A stretch of 64,000 bases of DNA from Hydrotalea flava (lineage in GTDB: Bacteria; Bacteroidota; Bacteroidia; Chitinophagales; Chitinophagaceae): positions 62,001-126,000 of the forward strand of contig NZ_LUHG01000041.1 of assembly GCF_001623405.1 (NCBI RefSeq), written 5' to 3'. This document shows positions 35,188-43,171 of the stretch, one piece after another. Made by a program: the position numbers and the translations under genes. Within the stretch, counting starts at the first letter, position 1; every line of letters starts with the position of its first letter. The notes beneath the pieces were generated by a model that saw only the letters and a program-made list of their open reading frames with translations, searched no databases and was not told where the DNA came from.

Positions 35188-37878
35188 ATGAGGAAAATTA
35201 CCTTAACACTTAGCTTCATTATTATTGTTGTAATTGCATACAGCCAGTTTCCGGCAGGCAGGCCAGGTGGCGGACGAATGGGCGGCCAAAATATAAATAT
35301 TGGCCATTTTTATGGAAAACTTGTAGACGCCAAGACCAATAAACCCATTGCAGATGCAACCGTACAATTGATTGGAAACAAATTTGATACAGTTACTAAA
35401 AAAATGAAGGAAGTAATTTTGGCAACTGTACTAGCCAAACCAAATGGCGATTTTAGCTTAGAAAATTTACCAGTTTTTGGAACTTTTAAATTATCAGCAA
35501 CTGCAATTGGTTATAAAGCCTTATCACAAAATTTATCATTTGATATTAAATTTCCAGCAGGAGGTGCTACTCAGGATCCCAACTTTATGCAACAAATGCT
35601 GGGTATGGTAGATAAAGATTTGGGTAACCTTAAAATGGAATCTGAATCAAACGATTTGGGCAATGTAACCGTTTCCGCTCCTCTTAAACAACAGTTTGAA
35701 CTGGGTATTGACCGCAAAATTTTTAATGTAGATAAAAACTTAGAAAGCACCGGGCAAACCGCAACAGAGGTAATGAAAAATATACCTTCTGTAAATGTAG
35801 ATATTGATGGAAATGTTACCCTAAGAAATGCTACACCAACCATTTTTATAGACGACAGGCCCACTACACTTACTTTAGATCAAATACCTGCTGACATTAT
35901 TGATAAAATTGAAATTATTACCAACCCTTCTGCTAAATATGATGCTTCCGGTGGCAATGCCGGTATTATAAATATTATTTTGAAAAAGAATAAAAAAACC
36001 GGATATAATGGCGGAATTAGAGCAGGTGCAGACTCTTATGGTAAATTTAACGGAGGTGGTGATTTAAATGTTCGTCAGGGTAAAATTAATGCCTTCGTGA
36101 ATTTTAGTTATAACCAGAGAAAATTCAAATCAAACGGCACCACTGATCAGAATAATTTCTTCAATCCTCCCAGTAATGTATACTCCACTCAGGATGCTGT
36201 AAACAATGGTGAATTTAAGTTTATTCGCGGTGGATTTGATTATTTAGCCGATAACAGAAATACCATTACCATTGCAGGTAACTATGTAAGAGGCCAATTC
36301 AATTCGAATACTACTCTAAATTTAGACTCTACAATTAGTTCTATTTATGCCGCCAATAACCAAGGCATCAGTAATGCAGACCGTAGTTTTGAAAACAAAG
36401 GTGCACAATTAGGCTATAAACACAATTTTGCCAAAAATGGAGAAAACCTGACTGCTGATTTAAATTACAATGCGAGCACCAATTATAGTAATTCGAATAA
36501 TAATATCTATACTTATTTCCCAAATACAACTACACAAAAACAACCACCATTGCTGCAGCAAACCCTAACAGATGGTTCTCAGAAATATTATACTATACAA
36601 TCAGATTATGAGAATCCAATTTCAGACAGCAAAAAGTTTGAAGCAGGCTTAAGAGCAGCTATCAGAGACTTTGGAAACAATAGCACCCAGTTAAAGTACA
36701 ACAACAATACCGGCAATTATGATAAATTACCCGGTATCAGCAACAATTATAAATTCAATGACCAAGTGTATGCCGCATATGTTAATTACAAAGGCAAAAT
36801 CAACAAATTAGGCTATCAAATTGGTTTGAGAGCGGAAAGCTCCAGTTACACCGGAACTTTATTAAACGTAAATGGCGCAGATTCTTCTAATTTTTCTGTT
36901 AAATATCCGGTTAGCTTATTCCCCAGTGCTTTCTTAACCTACAAATTAACAGATAAGCAGGATGTACAAATTAATTATTCCAGAAGAGTGAACAGGCCCA
37001 ACTTCTTTCAGTTAATTCCATTCCCTAATTACAGTAATTATCCTGTTTCTGTAAGTGTGGGTAACCCGGTATTAAACCCTGAATTCACCAATTCAATGGA
37101 GTTATCTTATAACAATGCTTACAAACCAAAAGCCAATTTTCTGGCAACAGCTTATTTTAAATACACCACCAATTTAATTACGCAATACATATACAGAGGC
37201 AAAGACCAGTTAAACCCCAATACTTCCGACAGTATTTATTATTCAACCTACATTAATGCCAATAGCGGTATATCTTATGGTTTGGAATTAACCAACAATA
37301 TGCCTGTAACCAAGTGGTGGGATTTGTTGCTGAATCTAAATTTATTCAATTCAAAAATTAATGCCAATAATATAAATGCCAATAATGGCAGTGGCGAAGT
37401 GGCATTAGCTACCAATTCTATATTGAGCTATTTTGCTAAAATAAACAATAATTTTAAATTAGGAAAAGGTTACTCTCTTCAAATCAGTGGCAACTATCAG
37501 TCAAAAACTGTTTTGCCCCAAAGTAATAATGGTGGAGGCGGTGGGCCATTTAACCAGGTTCAAACAACAGCGCAAGGCTATTTATTACCACGCTGGAGCA
37601 TGGATGCTGCCATTAGAAAAGACTGGACTTGGAAAAAAGGGCAAAGCGGCTCTTTAACACTGGGTATGAATGATATATTTAGAACAAACTATCAGGAATC
37701 ATTTTCAGAACAAACCGGTTTATTTAATCAGGATAACAGACGCATCAGCAACCCGCAAATTTTGCGTTTAACATTCAGTTATCGCTTCGGCAAATTTGAT
37801 GCCAGCCTGTTTAAAAGAAAAAACTTGAAATCAACCCCCGATACCGGCAGCATGGATATGATGGGTGGCGGCAACTAA
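35188..37878 (+). CDS. TonB-dependent receptor-like outer-membrane protein with N-terminal carboxypeptidase-like domain
   Basis: From the ATG at 35188 the protein has 896 residues with a signal peptide ending VIAYSQ. A Gly/Arg-rich stretch (about 22-35) precedes a carboxypeptidase-regulatory-like domain (about 40-125), a TonB plug (about 155-265, with IDRKIFNVDKNL, VMKNIPSVNVDIDGNVTLRN, and IEIITNPSAKYDASGGNAGIINIILK) and an outer-membrane beta-barrel family domain to the end. This is the non-SusC group of large Bacteroidota receptors; no SusD follows. The substrate is unknown. A C-terminal tail rich in Gly and Met follows the last strand. Confidence 0.88.
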   Translation: MRKITLTLSFIIIVVIAYSQFPAGRPGGGRMGGQNINIGHFYGKLVDAKTNKPIADATVQLIGNKFDTVTKKMKEVILATVLAKPNGDFSLENLPVFGTFKLSATAIGYKALSQNLSFDIKFPAGGATQDPNFMQQMLGMVDKDLGNLKMESESNDLGNVTVSAPLKQQFELGIDRKIFNVDKNLESTGQTATEVMKNIPSVNVDIDGNVTLRNATPTIFIDDRPTTLTLDQIPADIIDKIEIITNPSAKYDASGGNAGIINIILKKNKKTGYNGGIRAGADSYGKFNGGGDLNVRQGKINAFVNFSYNQRKFKSNGTTDQNNFFNPPSNVYSTQDAVNNGEFKFIRGGFDYLADNRNTITIAGNYVRGQFNSNTTLNLDSTISSIYAANNQGISNADRSFENKGAQLGYKHNFAKNGENLTADLNYNASTNYSNSNNNIYTYFPNTTTQKQPPLLQQTLTDGSQKYYTIQSDYENPISDSKKFEAGLRAAIRDFGNNSTQLKYNNNTGNYDKLPGISNNYKFNDQVYAAYVNYKGKINKLGYQIGLRAESSSYTGTLLNVNGADSSNFSVKYPVSLFPSAFLTYKLTDKQDVQINYSRRVNRPNFFQLIPFPNYSNYPVSVSVGNPVLNPEFTNSMELSYNNAYKPKANFLATAYFKYTTNLITQYIYRGKDQLNPNTSDSIYYSTYINANSGISYGLELTNNMPVTKWWDLLLNLNLFNSKINANNINANNGSGEVALATNSILSYFAKINNNFKLGKGYSLQISGNYQSKTVLPQSNNGGGGGPFNQVQTTAQGYLLPRWSMDAAIRKDWTWKKGQSGSLTLGMNDIFRTNYQESFSEQTGLFNQDNRRISNPQILRLTFSYRFGKFDASLFKRKNLKSTPDTGSMDMMGGGN

Positions 37879-37903
37879 ATAATTCCACTACCAATCGAAA
37901 TGT

Positions 37904-37937
37904 ATACAAGGGGCTGCTTCATTGCAGCCTCTTGTAT
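37904..37937 (+). terminator. Perfect 14-bp hairpin downstream of the TonB-type receptor gene
   Basis: ATACAAG-GGGCTGC and GCAGCCT-CTTGTAT pair along 14 bp (one G-T) around a 6-nt loop, 25 bp after the stop codon. No T run follows, so it may act as an mRNA 3' stabiliser or Rho-dependent end rather than a classical intrinsic terminator. Confidence 0.5.
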
Positions 37938-38034
37938 GTACTATCAATTCTGTAGAATAAAAACATGATTAATTTTTGAAAACCGGATATCTCCTATTCA
38001 ATTCTCAAGTTTCAATAGGTTAAAATTCTGCTTC

Positions 38035-38067
38035 TTTGCTCAGAAACGGAATGCCCTACTAATTTTG
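38035..38067 (+). promoter_or_regulatory. Promoter of the lipoprotein gene at 38107
   Basis: TTTG at 38035-38038 and TAATTTTG at 38060-38067 with a 21-bp spacer fit the Bacteroidota promoter consensus, 39 bp before the start codon. Confidence 0.65.
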
Positions 38068-38106
38068 TATGCAAATCAAACCATACCTTTACAGCATTCA
38101 ATCAAT

Positions 38107-38511
38107 ATGAAATATTTATTATTCATTTTTACATTGGTATTGATATCCTGCCAATCCAATTCCAATAAAAATTACCCCGCAGCAGAAAATGCTTTTGATG
38201 CGGGCCGAGAATTTATTGATGCTTATTTAAAAGGTGATTTTAAAAGGGCTAATTTTTACATGCTGCAGGATGCTGAAAACACTGCTATCCTAAAAAAAGT
38301 TGAAATAACATACAAAAATAAGTCTACTGAAATCAGGAACCAATATCAAACTGCTTCAATTAATATAAATAGCATAGAAGATGTTTCGCCCACAGAAACC
38401 ATTATTAATTATGCCAACTCGTACGATAATGTTGCGCATAAAGTAAAAGTGATTTTAAAAGACGGGAAATGGCAGGTTGATTTAAAATATACACTTGACG
38501 GCAATTTATAA
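38107..38511 (+). CDS. Small DUF4878-like lipoprotein
   Basis: A 134-residue lipoprotein from the ATG at 38107, with signal MKYLLFIFTLVLISCQSN and lipidated Cys at 15. The mature part is a small alpha+beta domain: a helix AFDAGREFIDAYLKGDFKRANFYML, then strands ending VKVILKDGKWQVDLKY. This resembles the DUF4878/NTF2-like fold often seen in Bacteroidota lipoproteins. No catalytic residues are evident. It starts 12 bp after nothing else on its strand and has its own promoter; the pyrophosphatase gene follows after 18 bp and may be co-transcribed. Confidence 0.75.
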   Translation: MKYLLFIFTLVLISCQSNSNKNYPAAENAFDAGREFIDAYLKGDFKRANFYMLQDAENTAILKKVEITYKNKSTEIRNQYQTASININSIEDVSPTETIINYANSYDNVAHKVKVILKDGKWQVDLKYTLDGNL

Positions 38512-38529
38512 AAAAGATAACCATTGAAT

Positions 38530-39072
38530 ATGATGACAGTACTTCACCCATGGCATGGCGTTCATTATGGAGAAAATGCACCCAGAGTTGTAACTGCAGT
38601 GATTGAAATTCCACAAGGCAGCAGATGTAAATATGAAATAGATAAGTCCAGCGGTTTATTGAAATTAGACCGGGTAATTTATTCTTCATTTTATTACCCT
38701 GTCAATTACGGATTTATACCACAAACTTATGGCGACGACAAAGACCCATTAGATATTCTGGTCATTACCTCGCTACCTGTTACCCCATTAACATTGATGG
38801 AAGCTAAAGTGATTGGTGTAATGCAAATGATTGATAGTGGTGATGCGGATGATAAAATCATTGCCGTTGCTGCCAACGATCCAAGTGTAAACCATTATAA
38901 CAACATTGAAGAATTACCCCGGCATTTTTTTGATGAGCTCCGCCACTTTTTTGAAGAATATAAAAAATTAGAAAATAAAACAGTAGTAGTAGAGGAATTT
39001 GGCGATAAAACCAAAGCACTAAAAGTAATTGAAGAAGCGATAGAAGGTTATAAGATTAAATTCGGTAAATAA
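38530..39072 (+). CDS. ppa: Inorganic pyrophosphatase
   Basis: A 180-residue soluble family I pyrophosphatase. The metal-binding signature [11 protein letters not shown] is present, with the N-terminal [16 protein letters not shown] segment, [16 protein letters not shown], and the [20 protein letters not shown] segment holding further acidic ligands. It hydrolyses pyrophosphate in the cytoplasm. Start codons at 38530 and 38533 are adjacent; a TTG two codons upstream is less likely. Confidence 0.95.
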   Translation: MMTVLHPWHGVHYGENAPRVVTAVIEIPQGSRCKYEIDKSSGLLKLDRVIYSSFYYPVNYGFIPQTYGDDKDPLDILVITSLPVTPLTLMEAKVIGVMQMIDSGDADDKIIAVAANDPSVNHYNNIEELPRHFFDELRHFFEEYKKLENKTVVVEEFGDKTKALKVIEEAIEGYKIKFGK

Positions 39073-39123
39073 CCCATCTTTTCACTTTCTTAATTCTATC
39101 GCTTAATCATACATGTGCATTCA

Positions 39124-39960
39124 ATGACTATTTTAACCTTTACCTTACTTATTTTTTTAGGATCATTATTGGCAGGCTTTCTGGGCTCACTTACCGGTTT
39201 GGGTGGTGGATTTGTCATCATCCCCATGTTAACACTTTTATTTGGTGTAGATATACGGTATGCCATTGGCGCATCGTTAGTAGCAGTTATTGCAACTTCA
39301 TCAGGTGCAGCTGCTGCGTATGTTAAAGAAGGCATTACCAATATCAGACTGGGCATGTTTCTTGAAATTGCCACTACTACCGGAGCCGTTTTAGGCGCTT
39401 ATGTTGCAGTGTATACACCTACTAATACAATCGCCATTATATTTGGATGTATCCTTATTTTTTCAGCATATGTTTCTTTACAAAAGAAAAGTGAAGCCAT
39501 ACAACAAACTGATAAAAGTAAATTAGCCAGAACTTTTAAATTAAATGGCACCTACCCTACACCTGAAGGCGAAATTGCATATACTGTAGCCAATGTAGTT
39601 GGCGGTTTTTTTACAATGATTGGTGCAGGCTTACTATCAGGGTTGTTAGGTGTTGGTTCTGGCGCATTAAAAGTATTGGCGATGGATAATATTATGCGTA
39701 TTCCTTTTAAAGTATCTACCACCACCAGTAATTTTATGATTGGTGTAACTGCTGCAGCCAGCGCCGGCATTTATTTGTACCGAGGCTATATTGATCCGGG
39801 TCTTTGTTTACCCGTTACATTGGGTGTATTAGGTGGCGCATGGATTGGCTCAAGATTTTTAACAAACGCCAAAACCAGCCGATTAAGAAATATTTTTGCC
39901 TTTGTAATTATTGCCATTGCGCTGGAAATGTTATACAACGGCTTTACAAAAAAATTTTAA
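39124..39960 (+). CDS. TauE/SafE family sulfite/anion exporter
   Basis: A 278-residue membrane protein from the ATG at 39124 (MTILTFTLLIFLGSLLAGFLGSLTGLGGGFVIIPML). Both glycine-rich family repeats are visible: GSLTGLGGGFVIIPML and GLLSGLLGVGSGALKVLAM, with about eight hydrophobic segments. TauE/SafE proteins move sulfite, sulfonates or other organic anions. It is 3 bp upstream of a DUF1634 gene, a pairing common for this transporter group. The substrate is not predictable. Confidence 0.88.
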   Translation: MTILTFTLLIFLGSLLAGFLGSLTGLGGGFVIIPMLTLLFGVDIRYAIGASLVAVIATSSGAAAAYVKEGITNIRLGMFLEIATTTGAVLGAYVAVYTPTNTIAIIFGCILIFSAYVSLQKKSEAIQQTDKSKLARTFKLNGTYPTPEGEIAYTVANVVGGFFTMIGAGLLSGLLGVGSGALKVLAMDNIMRIPFKVSTTTSNFMIGVTAAASAGIYLYRGYIDPGLCLPVTLGVLGGAWIGSRFLTNAKTSRLRNIFAFVIIAIALEMLYNGFTKKF

Positions 39961-39963
39961 ACC

Positions 39964-40350
39964 ATGCGTAAGATTCTACAAGATGATGATTTGGAATTTG
40001 CAATGGGTAATCTTTTAAGATTGGGCGTAATTATTTCATCCATCATTGTTGTAATTGGAGGTATCATTTACTTATACAAACATGGTATGCAAATTCCTGA
40101 GTATGCAACTTTTACAGGTGATAAAAGCATGTTTAATGCAGTTACAAAAATATTTAAGGGTCTAAAAGAATGGAAAGGGCAGGCTATTATACAATTAGGC
40201 ATTATGGTATTGATTTTTACACCGATTGCACGAATTGTTTTTTCTTTTATCGGTTTTTTAATTGAAAAAGATTTGCTATACATGTTACTCACTCTTATTG
40301 TACTTGCAATTATCACCTTTAGTTTATTAGCCGGTACCAATATTGTATGA
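39964..40350 (+). CDS. DUF1634 membrane protein, TauE partner
   Basis: A 128-residue protein with three transmembrane helices (about residues 20-40, 75-98 and 105-126) and an N-terminal acidic segment. It matches DUF1634 in length and topology and follows the TauE/SafE gene by 3 bp, as these families commonly do. A role as an accessory subunit of the exporter is an inference from that pairing. Confidence 0.8.
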   Translation: MRKILQDDDLEFAMGNLLRLGVIISSIIVVIGGIIYLYKHGMQIPEYATFTGDKSMFNAVTKIFKGLKEWKGQAIIQLGIMVLIFTPIARIVFSFIGFLIEKDLLYMLLTLIVLAIITFSLLAGTNIV

Positions 40351-40369
40351 AAAAAAGTAAAAGAATCTT

Positions 40370-40402
40370 TTTGATTTATAAATTCCTGAAACCTTATTTT
40401 TG
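40370..40402 (+). promoter_or_regulatory. Promoter of the small membrane protein gene at 40419
   Basis: TTTG at 40370-40373 and TATTTTTG at 40395-40402 are spaced by 21 bp, an exact fit to the Bacteroidota consensus, 16 bp before the start codon. Confidence 0.7.
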
Positions 40403-40418
40403 CTAAAAATTCATCAAA

Positions 40419-40577
40419 ATGGAAAATAAAACTTCAACCGGAAAATACTGGATATTATTTTTACTCTCTTTGGTGTTGATTATTTTTATGCTAATTTCTC
40501 CGGATGTACGCCCCTATTTCTGGTTAGCCTTGCCTTTGGTTTTAACATTTTTTGTAAAAGCTTTAGATATCATATAA
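40419..40577 (+). CDS. Small two-helix membrane protein
   Basis: A 52-residue open frame starting MENKTSTGKYWILFLLSLVL and ending VLTFFVKALDII. Two hydrophobic segments (about 11-27 and 33-47) are joined by a short SPDVRPYFW turn. A well-placed Bacteroidota promoter just upstream makes a real gene likely. I do not recognise the family. It lies convergent to the NlpC/P60 gene, 24 bp away. Confidence 0.65.
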   Translation: MENKTSTGKYWILFLLSLVLIIFMLISPDVRPYFWLALPLVLTFFVKALDII

Positions 40578-40601
40578 ATTTTTTTATACTGCAATTCCTG
40601 T

Positions 40602-41369
40602 TTATAACAGGCAAGGGAATTTTTCCTTAAAACGTTTAATTAATCGCAAACGGTGAGTGCGTTTTGAATGTAGTGTTGATATAATTCCCATCGCATCTAT
40701 TGCATCAATTTTTACATAACCCGATGCATGAATGATAGTGTGTGTATTAAATAAAATACCAACATGGGTAATATGCCCTTCTTCATTATCAAAAAATGCG
40801 AGATCACCACAATTGGCTTCCTCCAAAAAACCAATACTTTTACCCAATGCTGCTTGTTGATAGGCATCTCTCGGTAAAACTATATTGAAAAGCTTAAACA
40901 CCTGTTGGGTAAATCCGCTGCAATCAATTCCAAAAACAGATTTTCCACCCCACAAATACGGTGTTCCCAAAAAAGCACGGGTAATTCGTTGAATATTTTG
41001 TTCCGTAAAATCAAAATGAGCGGGTGGTTTTGCCTCTTTAAATGAAATATCAAACGGAGGTAAGGATATACTTGTATCATTCCAGGGTGTACCCATACTC
41101 ACTCTCGTTAACTGATTGTTGATGATTACCTCATTAATAGGTTGATGATGCCATCCGTATGTTTCGGGTAAAAATGCTGTTTCAACCAACTGTATTTGCT
41201 GGCACCAACCTTCATACCCATCATAATGGCATTTCACTTTTATAAAATCCTGTAATCGTTCTAACACCGTAACAGATTCTAAAAATAACAACTCAGTTAC
41301 CATCTCACTTTTATGCGTAGGTTCTATTCTTACAGGTGCAATGGCTACTATACAAACTGCAAAACTCAT
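40602..41369 (-). CDS. NlpC/P60 (C40) peptidase with SH3-like domains
   Basis: A 255-residue cell-wall hydrolase from the ATG at 41369 (MSFAVCIVAIAPVR). Two bacterial SH3-like regions (about 8-125) precede the NlpC/P60 domain, where the catalytic Cys lies in SVFGIDCSGFTQQVF, the His in GHITHVGILF and the third residue near IIHASGYVKID. It cleaves peptide stems of peptidoglycan, typically gamma-D-Glu to diamino acid. There is no signal peptide, so a cytoplasmic role in muropeptide recycling is possible, as for YkfC-type enzymes. It is divergent from the sigma factor gene, with 71 bp between starts. Confidence 0.88.
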   Translation of the reverse strand: MSFAVCIVAIAPVRIEPTHKSEMVTELLFLESVTVLERLQDFIKVKCHYDGYEGWCQQIQLVETAFLPETYGWHHQPINEVIINNQLTRVSMGTPWNDTSISLPPFDISFKEAKPPAHFDFTEQNIQRITRAFLGTPYLWGGKSVFGIDCSGFTQQVFKLFNIVLPRDAYQQAALGKSIGFLEEANCGDLAFFDNEEGHITHVGILFNTHTIIHASGYVKIDAIDAMGIISTLHSKRTHRLRLIKRFKEKFPCLL

Positions 41370-41440
41370 TGAATCAATTTTTTGCAATTTATGGATTAAA
41401 GATAAATGCGCATCTAAATAAAAATGCTTATTTTAAAATT

Positions 41441-42022
41441 GTGAAGTTGAATAAATACCAACATATTAACGATGAAGCTTTGCTGCAAGAGTTTTATGCT
41501 GATGGCAATACAGAATGGATAGGTATTTTATTAGAACGGTACACCATACTCTTACTGGGTACCTGTATGAAATATTTAAAAAATCAGGAAGCAGCTAAAG
41601 ATGCTGTTCAGCAAATATTTTTGAAAGTGATGACAGAAATGCCAAAATATAAAGTACAATATTTTAAAAGTTGGATATACATGATTGCCCGAAATTATTG
41701 CCTGATGCAATTAAGAGATAAAAAAATTACTTATACACTACAGGAAGAAGCACCACTACTTGAAGCTGAAGGTAATTTGGCTGAATTATTAGAAAAAGAA
41801 AAACTATTGCAATGCATTGAAAATGCGTTAGATGATTTAAATGAAGAACAAAAAAAATGCATAACCCTTTTTTATTTGGAAAAGAAAAGTTACAGAACCA
41901 TTGCCGCAATAACCGGATACAGCATATTACAAGTAAAAAGCCATATACAAAATGGGAAAAGAAATTTAAAATTATTGGTTGAAAAAAAACAACATACACC
42001 ATCGGGAAAACAGCCTGAATAG
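41441..42022 (+). CDS. RNA polymerase sigma factor, ECF/sigma-70 family
   Basis: A 193-residue protein beginning at a GTG at 41441 (MKLNKYQHINDEALLQEFYADG). The frame is open further upstream, but that part overlaps the divergent NlpC gene and has no sigma homology. Region 2 (about 25-90) contains AAKDAVQQIFLKVM and FKSWIYMIARNYCLMQLRDKK; region 4 (about 125-180) contains ALDDLNEEQKKCITLFYLEKKSYRTIAAITGYSILQVKSHIQNGKRNLK. It would direct transcription of a small regulon. The next gene, 40 bp downstream, encodes a candidate membrane anti-sigma protein. Confidence 0.9.
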   Translation: MKLNKYQHINDEALLQEFYADGNTEWIGILLERYTILLLGTCMKYLKNQEAAKDAVQQIFLKVMTEMPKYKVQYFKSWIYMIARNYCLMQLRDKKITYTLQEEAPLLEAEGNLAELLEKEKLLQCIENALDDLNEEQKKCITLFYLEKKSYRTIAAITGYSILQVKSHIQNGKRNLKLLVEKKQHTPSGKQPE

Positions 42023-42062
42023 TATTTTACCAAAAGCTGATTTCATTTAAAGATGCGATACC

Positions 42063-42431
42063 ATGACACAAAAAACAACTAAAACAAATAACCAGCTCCC
42101 AATTACTGAAGAAACAATTCTTCACTATCTTGAAGGCAATCTTTCAGATGAGGCCATGCATGCATTTGAAGAAGAAATGGAATCTTCAGCTTTTTTAAGA
42201 GAAGCCATAGAAGGTTTAGAAACTTTTACTGATAAAAAAGCGTTAAGAGCATCAGTAAAACAATTACAAAAACAATTACGAAGAAGAACAGAGCATACCA
42301 GAAAAAAAAGATACCAGCTTTTCCAACAACATCAGTTTCAGAACATCATCCTTATTGTAGCATTACTATTATTAATATTTCTTGGCGTTGTTGTGGTTCA
42401 TTTTTTAAAGCTTCACCCGTTATTAAAATAG
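42063..42431 (+). CDS. Membrane protein with zinc-finger-like anti-sigma topology, candidate anti-sigma factor
   Basis: A 122-residue protein: a cytoplasmic N-terminal part with ILHYLEGNLSDEAMHAFEEEMESSAFLREAIEGL, typical of Bacteroidota anti-sigma proteins (hydrophobic helix followed by a small helical repeat), then a very basic stretch (QKQLRRRTEHTRKKR) and a single transmembrane helix (NIILIVALLLLIFLGVVVVHFL). It follows the sigma gene by 40 bp. No CXXC or HXXXC zinc motif is present, so the anti-sigma role is inference. Its end abuts the recombinase remnant. Confidence 0.7.
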   Translation: MTQKTTKTNNQLPITEETILHYLEGNLSDEAMHAFEEEMESSAFLREAIEGLETFTDKKALRASVKQLQKQLRRRTEHTRKKRYQLFQQHQFQNIILIVALLLLIFLGVVVVHFLKLHPLLK

Positions 42432-42766
42432 TCAGTGACCGTATCAATAAGTTAACCGGTAATTTAGACCAATCATATTTCATATTAAACAACAATATTG
42501 AAAAATGTACCGACTTAAATTATGTATACCAATCAGCAGCTCTGCCTGAGAAGCAACAGCTCATAAATAAATTGTTCGATAGAAAACTACACTATTTTCA
42601 GGGGTGTTATCGAACTTTTTGGATTATGCCATTGTTCGCTCATAACTCATTGATACTCAAGGAAAAAAACCTACTTGATATTCAAAAAAAAGGCGATTTC
42701 TTCGCAAAAACCGCCTCAGGTGGACCTGAGGAGAATCGAACTCCTGTCCAAACATATTTACCATAA
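42422..42766 (+). pseudogene. C-terminal remnant of a large serine recombinase reading into ssrA
   Basis: A frame open for about 115 codons, without an ATG, starts at the end of the preceding gene and stops at 42766 inside the tmRNA gene. Its translation runs from VSDRINKLTGNLDQSYFILN through CTDLNYVYQSAALPEKQQLI, FDRKLHYFQGCYRTFWIMP and ends SGGPEENRTPVQTYLP. This resembles the C-terminus of Bacteroidota site-specific serine recombinases, whose last residues often read through a tRNA-like attachment site (the ENRTPV segment is the antisense of the tmRNA T arm). The catalytic N-terminal domain is absent, so it is a fragment of a lost integrative element. The family call is from memory of such C-termini and needs a search. 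Confidence 0.6.
42684..42715 (-). terminator. Intrinsic terminator of ssrA
   Basis: On the minus strand, shortly after the tmRNA 3' end, GGCG and CGCC close an imperfect hairpin (with internal TTTTTGCG/CGAAGAAA pairing) that runs into eight T. Confidence 0.65.
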
Positions 42767-43090
42767 GTCTTCTACATGCTTATTTCATTATTAATTGTCG
42801 GCAATGAACCGGAAATGAACAAACCAATTCAATGCTTAGCTGTATATTCTTTTGCAATAGTCACAGCCTTCTATTGCAGCAACCTGTGTTTGTTTTGAGT
42901 CGGCGGCGGCACCTGGTAACAGGTAAACCTGTGCGGCGGCCCGAATGACTGACTAATTACTAATTAGGCAGCCATGGCATACTGTGTATTGCCATTTAAA
43001 GTTTGAGTATTCAGATTTAAGTGCTAATTACCCAACGCACTGCATGCTTCCACTTACCGTAACCTATGCTGTCGAAACCAATACAGGCCC
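42721..43090 (-). ncRNA. ssrA: Transfer-messenger RNA (tmRNA)
   Basis: About 370 nt on the minus strand. The 5' end GGGCCTG (from 43090) pairs with the 3' end CAGGTCC (42728-42722), and the 5' domain continues TATTGGTTTCGACAGCATAGG, the tmRNA hallmark. The 3' T arm AGGAGTTCGATTCTCCT is intact and the discriminator is A. The tag frame at 42993-42964 reads GNTQYAMAA followed by TAA, close to other Bacteroidota tags ending YAMAA or YALAA. GC-rich pseudoknot stems lie between 42900 and 42945. The CCA end is not fully encoded. It rescues stalled ribosomes together with SmpB. Confidence 0.95.
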
Positions 43091-43131
43091 GGGTAGTTGA
43101 AAAAATCAAAGAACTTATTCAATTTCATATA

Positions 43132-43139
43132 CAAAGGTA
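43132..43139 (-). promoter_or_regulatory. Candidate -7 element of the ssrA promoter
   Basis: On the minus strand this reads TACCTTTG, an exact match to TAnnTTTG, 42 bp upstream of the mature tmRNA 5' end. That distance implies a 5' leader removed by RNase P. A matching TTTG -33 box is not evident. Confidence 0.5.
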
Positions 43140-43171
43140 CTTTATTCTGTAAACACCTGCTATTTAAAATT

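Noticed and set aside
42399-42410. A T-TTT-TTA heptamer at the end of the candidate anti-sigma gene, in frame for -1 ribosomal frameshifting into the long downstream frame.
   Set aside because: The downstream frame looks like a recombinase C-terminus rather than a natural extension of an anti-sigma protein, which normally ends soon after its transmembrane helix; T6 runs are common in this AT-rich DNA and no stimulatory stem is evident.
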